Source: Verrucomicrobiota bacterium
GTDB lineage: Bacteria; Verrucomicrobiota; Verrucomicrobiia; Verrucomicrobiales; Akkermansiaceae
Reading direction: 5' to 3'
Assembly (NCBI GenBank): GCA_008932955.1
Contig: WBXE01000025.1
Coordinates: 1-18,452 of the forward strand
DNA: 18,452 nucleotides
In this document: positions 14,750-18,452 of the stretch, piece by piece
Numbering within the stretch: the first letter of the stretch is position 1
How the letters are laid out: every line of letters starts with the position of its first letter
Translations under genes and position numbers: made by a program
Notes under the pieces: model-generated
Database searches by the model: none
The model's input: the letters and a program-made list of their open reading frames with translations, nothing else
Told to the model about the DNA's origin: nothing

Positions 14750-14956
14750 CATGCCGCAATCACCGAACTCGAAGTGATTCTCGCACTGGGTGCCGACGTC
14801 GAAGGCGAGGTGACCGCCAACTATCTGGCAGGCATGTTGCGCGGCCGCAAGTGCCGCATTTCCCGCATCGCCCAAGGGCTGCCGGCCGGCGGCGGCGTTG
14901 AGCACGCCGACGAGCTCACCCTGTTGCGCGCCATCGAAGGCCAGCGTGGGCTGTAG
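14750..14956 (+). pseudogene. recR 3'-end fragment (duplicate of the last third of recR)
   Basis: The 68 codons here correspond to recR residues 135-200 plus a short different tail, ending GQRGL and TAG at 14954-14956. By hand alignment about 18 of 198 bases differ from 9058-9255 (about 91% identity). Half of the changes are synonymous, and conserved blocks such as ADVEGEVTANYLAG and RGRKCRISRIAQGLPAGGG are kept. Similarity continues past the stop to a shared GGTCTGTGACC at about 14960-14970 (9266-9276 in the intact copy). Everything before residue 135 is absent, so no functional RecR can be made. The pattern of change suggests that the two copies come from diverged functional genes rather than one very recent duplication. 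It may be the original chromosomal recR end displaced by the insert. Confidence 0.88.
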
Positions 14957-15141
14957 CACGGTCTGTGACCCGAGAAAGGAGAATAGAAACCACAACCGAG
15001 CAAAGCGAGATGGCCTGACTGACTGCAATTCAAATAATCAGGCAAATTTCACGGAATGCACGGATGATGAATGATTTATGAATTTTATAGTACTCACCTC
15101 TTGATGCAGCTGAGATTTGATAGATTAAGGGCATCTTTTCC

Positions 15142-15168
15142 GTGTAATCCGCGTAATCCTTGTAATCA
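15142..15168. repeat. Three tandem nine-base repeats of the GTGTAATCC kind
   Basis: GTGTAATCC, GCGTAATCC and TTGTAATCA follow each other without gaps, then AGTGGTTAC. This resembles a widespread type of short intergenic repeat (TCCGTGTAATCCG words) that I recall from several bacterial phyla. The units are too short and spacer-free to be a CRISPR array. Confidence 0.5.
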
Positions 15169-15229
15169 GTGGTTACTCTAACCAACTACCAGGATCAAAC
15201 TTCGGATTTTGCTCTCAACTCTCAGTAAC

Positions 15230-15269
15230 GACAGGCTGGAAGCCCGTCGTCCATGACAGGCAGGATGCC
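15230..15269. repeat. Paired GACAGGCNGGANGCC hairpin repeats
   Basis: GACAGGCTGGAAGCC (15230-15244) and GACAGGCAGGATGCC (15255-15269) are 13 of 15 identical and 25 bases apart. Each folds into a small stem, GGCT/AGCC or GGCA/TGCC, with a GGA loop. They sit just after the dnaE stop and are probably dispersed intergenic repeats. Confidence 0.5.
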
Positions 15270-15282
15270 TATGCTCCTCACC

Positions 15283-18200
15283 TCACTCCTCGAGCCAGCG
15301 GGCGAGTTCGTCTTCGAGTTCGACGCTGCGTTTCACGTTGAAAGCGCTACCCAGCTCGATGGAGACGCGGCGGCCGGCACTATTTTGGAAATGCAGGTGC
15401 ACCGGGGTGTGGCCGGGATAACCTGCGATGATGAAACCGATATCATCCAGATCGCGCTCACTGTGGCGAGTGGTCCACAACATCAGCTCCAGCGGCCCCT
15501 TGCCATTGGCCAGGGCACGCTTGGGTTTGAGCTCGGCGATCTCATAGCCGGTGAGGCGGCGGCCGCCGGTGCGGTCATCCACTTGAATCGCACACTTGAG
15601 CTTGAGGATTTTCCCCACTTCTAACATACCAGCGTCGCGTGCGGGGACGAACGTTTCGCCCCACAGCATAATCTCGGAGCTGCCGGTAAAGTCCTCTAAC
15701 ACCAGAACCCCGAACGGCTTGCCGGTCTTAGTCATCTTGCCCTCCAGGCTGCGGACCATGCCCGCAAACGGGAAGCGGTCGCGGGCGTTGGCCAATTCCA
15801 AATCTTCGATGAGACCCAGCCGTCGATAGCGGTCCGAATCAATCACACTGCGGAACTTATCGAGCGGATGGCCGGTGACGTAGAAACCTAGCAACTCTTT
15901 CTCATGTCCGAGGCGTTCGTCCTTCGACCATTCCTCGGCCGCCTTGCTGGCACGGCCGGCTTTAGCGGCTGGGACCGGTGCGGCAAAGTCCATTGCATCG
16001 AACATCGAGACCTGGCCCGAGGCGCGGTCGCGCTGGAGTGATGAGGAGGCGGAGATGACTTGTTCGAGCCGGGCGAACATGCCGGCGCGGGTTTCCTTAG
16101 TCCAGTCGAAGGCCCCGGCCTTAACCAGGTTTTCGAGGATGCGTTTGTTGACGACCTTGGAATCGAGCCGCGAGGAAAAATCCTCCAGCGACGAGAAGGG
16201 ACCGCCGCGGGCGCGTTCCTGAATGGCGGCGGCCATCGCGCCCTCGCCACAATTTTTGATAGCGGCGAGGCCGTAGCGGATGGCGGGCTTGCCGTTGGGG
16301 CCGATTTCCGGGGCGAAGCGCAGCAACGAGGCGTTGAGGTCGGGCGGTAGGATTTCCAGCCCCATGCGGTGGCACTCGGAAACGAACACCCCGATTTTGT
16401 CGGTGTTCTGGATTTCGTTAGACAGCAGCGCCGCCATAAACTCCACCGTGTGATTGGTCTTCAGATAAGCCGTCCAATACGAAATGTGCCCGTAACAGGC
16501 TGAATGCGATTTGTTGAACCCGTAGCCGGCAAACATCGCAATCTTATCGAAAATCTGGTCGGCGAGCTTGCGACTGATGCCGTTGGCGGACTCGCAGCCC
16601 TCGACAAATTTGGCGCGCTGCTGCTCCATTTCCTTGGCGTCCTTCTTGCCCATCGCGCGCCGCAACAGGTCGGCTCCGCCGAGGGTGTAGCCGGCGAGCA
16701 TCTTGGCGGCGTTCTGCACCTGCTCCTGATAGATCATCACCCCGTAGGTGTCGCCGCAGACCTTTTCTAACAGAGGGTGCTCGTACATGGCCTTTTTGCG
16801 GCCTTTTTTCACGTCGAGCATCTGGTCGATGAACTGCATTGCACCGGGCCGATAGACTGCCAGCAAGTCGATGATGTCATCAATCTTATCGATGGCATAC
16901 TTGCGGCAGGTTTCCACCATGCCGCCGCTTTCCAACTGGAACACGCCCATGGTCTCACCGCGGTTGAGCAAGTCGAACGTCTTGGTGTCGTCGAGCGCCA
17001 CGGTCTCGATGGCAAAGTCCGGCGTGTGCTGGCGGATGTGCTGTACGGCCTCTTGGATGACTGTTAGGTTTTTCAACCCGAGGAAGTCCATCTTGAGCAA
17101 GCCCACATCGGTGATGGCCTTCATGGCATACTGGGTGACCACTTCACCCTCGTTGCCGCGGGTCAGCGGAACGTGTTCATCGAGCGGGCGGTCGCCGATG
17201 ACGATGCCTGCGGCGTGGACGCCGACGTTGCGATTGAGGCCTTCGAGTTTGAGGGCGTAATTCCACAGTTCCCGATAGGACGCGCTACTTTCGATGAGGT
17301 CGTGCAGTTCGGCGTTCTTGACCCATTCGCGCGCCAGAATTGAGTCTTTGTAGAGGTCCTTATCCTCTTTTTCGTTAGGTTTGGGGTCGATCAGTTTGGA
17401 GAGCCGGTCGCCGTCGTTGTAGGACATGCCCATGACGCGGGCGACGTCGCGCACGACGCTTTTGGCGCCCATGGTGCCGTAGGTGATGATATGTGAGACG
17501 CAGCGCTCGCCATACTTTTGGCGGACATATTCGATGACCTCGCCGCGGCGGCTCTGGCAAAAGTCGATATCGACGTCGGGCGGGCTGATGCGCTCGGGAT
17601 TGAGGAAACGTTCGAAGAGCAGGCCGAAGCGGATCGGGCAGATATCAGTGATGCCAACGGCGTATGAGGCGAGCGAACCGGCCGCCGAGCCACGGCCCGG
17701 GCCCACCGGGATGCCTTGGTCGCGCGCCCATTGGATGAAATCGGCAGTGATGAGGAAGTATGAGGAGAAGCCCAGCTGGTTGATCGTGTCCACCTCGTAC
17801 TTGAGGCGGTCGGCGAGTTCGGGTTCGTTGGCGCGCGCCTCGCCGTAGCGTTTGACCAAGCCCTCGCGGCAGACTTTCATGAAATATTCTTCGCGCGGGC
17901 TGCCATCGGGGGTGCCGAATTGCGGGTATTTATCCGAGGAGGTGGCATCGAGCTTGAGGGTGACGTTGCAGCGCTCGGCAATCTCGAGGGTGGCATCGCA
18001 GGCACCCGGCACGTCGGCAAACAAGCCGCGCATTTCCTCCGCGGTCTTGAAATACAGCTCCGGCGAATAACGCATGCGGTTTTCATCAATGAGCAGGTGG
18101 CCGGTGCCGATGCACAACATCGCATCGTGGGCCTCGCAATCCTGGGGTTTGAGGAAATGCACGTCGTTGGTCGCCACCGGCTTGAGGCCCAACTCGGCGG

Positions 18201-18452
18201 CGAGCTTGAGCAAGCCGGGAGTGACGCGGCGCTGGGGCTCGAGGTCGTGGTTGTGGATCTCGACGTAGGTATTGGCCTTGCCGAAGATATCACACAGCTC
18301 GACGAGCACCTCGCGTGCCTTGGCCTCGTCGCCGGCCAGCAGCCATTCGTTGACCGGCCCGGAGATGCAGCCGCTCAGGCAAATGATGCCTTTGGCGTAT
18401 TGCCGCAGCACGTCGCGATCGACCCGCGGCTTGCCGTGGTAAAGCCCGTCGA
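15283..18452 (-). CDS. dnaE: DNA polymerase III subunit alpha, 5' end outside the window
   Basis: This is the replicative polymerase catalytic subunit. The frame stays open through the right edge, so about 1056 of the roughly 1150 residues usual for the family are present and the first part of the PHP domain is missing. Before the valine codon at 18409-18411 the frame already reads family-like sequence (GLYHGKPRVDRD), so that codon is not the start. Counting from it, VGPGRGSAAGSLASY (236-250) and SPPDVDIDFCQSRRGEV (276-292) belong to the palm, with catalytic aspartates at 281 and 283. KMDFLGLKNLTVIQ (440-453) carries the third, at 442. YRPGAMQFIDQM, a helix-hairpin-helix (about 710-745) and an OB-fold (RFPFAGMVRSLEGKMTKTGKPFGV) follow, then the C-terminal tau-binding part ending RWLEE. 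It converges with the recR fragment. Confidence 0.97.
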   Translation of the reverse strand, partial: DGLYHGKPRVDRDVLRQYAKGIICLSGCISGPVNEWLLAGDEAKAREVLVELCDIFGKANTYVEIHNHDLEPQRRVTPGLLKLAAELGLKPVATNDVHFLKPQDCEAHDAMLCIGTGHLLIDENRMRYSPELYFKTAEEMRGLFADVPGACDATLEIAERCNVTLKLDATSSDKYPQFGTPDGSPREEYFMKVCREGLVKRYGEARANEPELADRLKYEVDTINQLGFSSYFLITADFIQWARDQGIPVGPGRGSAAGSLASYAVGITDICPIRFGLLFERFLNPERISPPDVDIDFCQSRRGEVIEYVRQKYGERCVSHIITYGTMGAKSVVRDVARVMGMSYNDGDRLSKLIDPKPNEKEDKDLYKDSILAREWVKNAELHDLIESSASYRELWNYALKLEGLNRNVGVHAAGIVIGDRPLDEHVPLTRGNEGEVVTQYAMKAITDVGLLKMDFLGLKNLTVIQEAVQHIRQHTPDFAIETVALDDTKTFDLLNRGETMGVFQLESGGMVETCRKYAIDKIDDIIDLLAVYRPGAMQFIDQMLDVKKGRKKAMYEHPLLEKVCGDTYGVMIYQEQVQNAAKMLAGYTLGGADLLRRAMGKKDAKEMEQQRAKFVEGCESANGISRKLADQIFDKIAMFAGYGFNKSHSACYGHISYWTAYLKTNHTVEFMAALLSNEIQNTDKIGVFVSECHRMGLEILPPDLNASLLRFAPEIGPNGKPAIRYGLAAIKNCGEGAMAAAIQERARGGPFSSLEDFSSRLDSKVVNKRILENLVKAGAFDWTKETRAGMFARLEQVISASSSLQRDRASGQVSMFDAMDFAAPVPAAKAGRASKAAEEWSKDERLGHEKELLGFYVTGHPLDKFRSVIDSDRYRRLGLIEDLELANARDRFPFAGMVRSLEGKMTKTGKPFGVLVLEDFTGSSEIMLWGETFVPARDAGMLEVGKILKLKCAIQVDDRTGGRRLTGYEIAELKPKRALANGKGPLELMLWTTRHSERDLDDIGFIIAGYPGHTPVHLHFQNSAGRRVSIELGSAFNVKRSVELEDELARWLEE

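Larger units (their letters stand above)
14957..15282. other. Gap between converging recR fragment and dnaE, with short repeats
   Basis: No gene is supported in these 326 bases. The middle is AT-rich. It contains three near-identical nine-base units (15142-15168) and a pair of 15-base GGA-loop hairpin repeats (15230-15269). A classical terminator for dnaE was not seen. Confidence 0.6.

Noticed and set aside
15142..15168. CRISPR array
   Set aside because: Units are nine bases with no spacers, and no cas gene is present.
15230..15269. CsrA/RsmA-type binding hairpins with GGA loops
   Set aside because: They lie after the dnaE stop in a converging gap, not near any ribosome binding site, and look like dispersed repeats.
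18409..18411. GTG as the start codon of dnaE
   Set aside because: The frame continues to the window edge with sequence matching the PHP-domain region of DnaE, so the true start is outside.

Overview
The window looks like a chromosomal segment of a GC-rich member of the Verrucomicrobiota, or possibly a related PVC-group bacterium. The grounds are indirect: a Tat-exported Gfo/Idh/MocA oxidoreductase beside a discoidin-type lipoprotein, large secreted proteins with aspartate-rich calcium-binding (thrombospondin type 3-like) repeats, small exported proteins without recognisable domains, and many short dispersed intergenic repeats. No rRNA, tRNA or CRISPR array was found. The phylum call is an inference from gene content.

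Layout. Bases 1-132 hold the last 43 codons of a gene that enters from the left, possibly a REP-associated (Y1) transposase. A repeat-bearing gap follows. Then comes an iron-sulfur L-serine dehydratase (sdaA, minus strand). Bases 2295-5092 form a tight three-gene plus-strand unit: DoxX-like membrane protein, Tat-exported oxidoreductase and discoidin-like lipoprotein, the last two overlapping by ATGA. Bases 5371-7530 hold two methyltransferase-fold genes 12 bases apart: a spermidine-synthase-like protein and a larger enzyme with a methyltransferase regulatory domain. A repeat-rich gap and an AT-richer gene for an exported protein (7842-8429) precede recR (8656-9273).

Bases 9274-14750 look like an accessory insert. 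They carry an exported proline-rich protein (9813-10685) and a very large secreted protein (10685-13629) now split by a one-base frameshift. That protein has a signal peptide, calcium-binding repeats, a cysteine-bearing propeller-like region and a C-terminal lysozyme/lytic-transglycosylase-like domain. An overlapping gene (13611-14552) encodes an exported protein with a C-terminal membrane anchor. Right after this cassette lies a second copy of only the 3' third of recR (14750-14956), about 91% identical to the same part of the intact gene. The cassette is thus bracketed by a partial recR duplication, the geometry expected if DNA entered at the 3' end of recR and rebuilt it. No integrase is visible, so the mechanism is open.

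The right end is the DNA polymerase III alpha subunit gene (dnaE, minus strand, 5' end outside the window).

How the genes may work together: sdaA, recR and dnaE are housekeeping. The 2295-5092 unit suggests an envelope-located redox or carbohydrate function. The insert is the best candidate for an undescribed system: a secreted, multidomain, probable peptidoglycan-cleaving protein co-encoded with two exported partners, one of which could be a membrane-anchored inhibitor or accessory factor. That last role is inference only.
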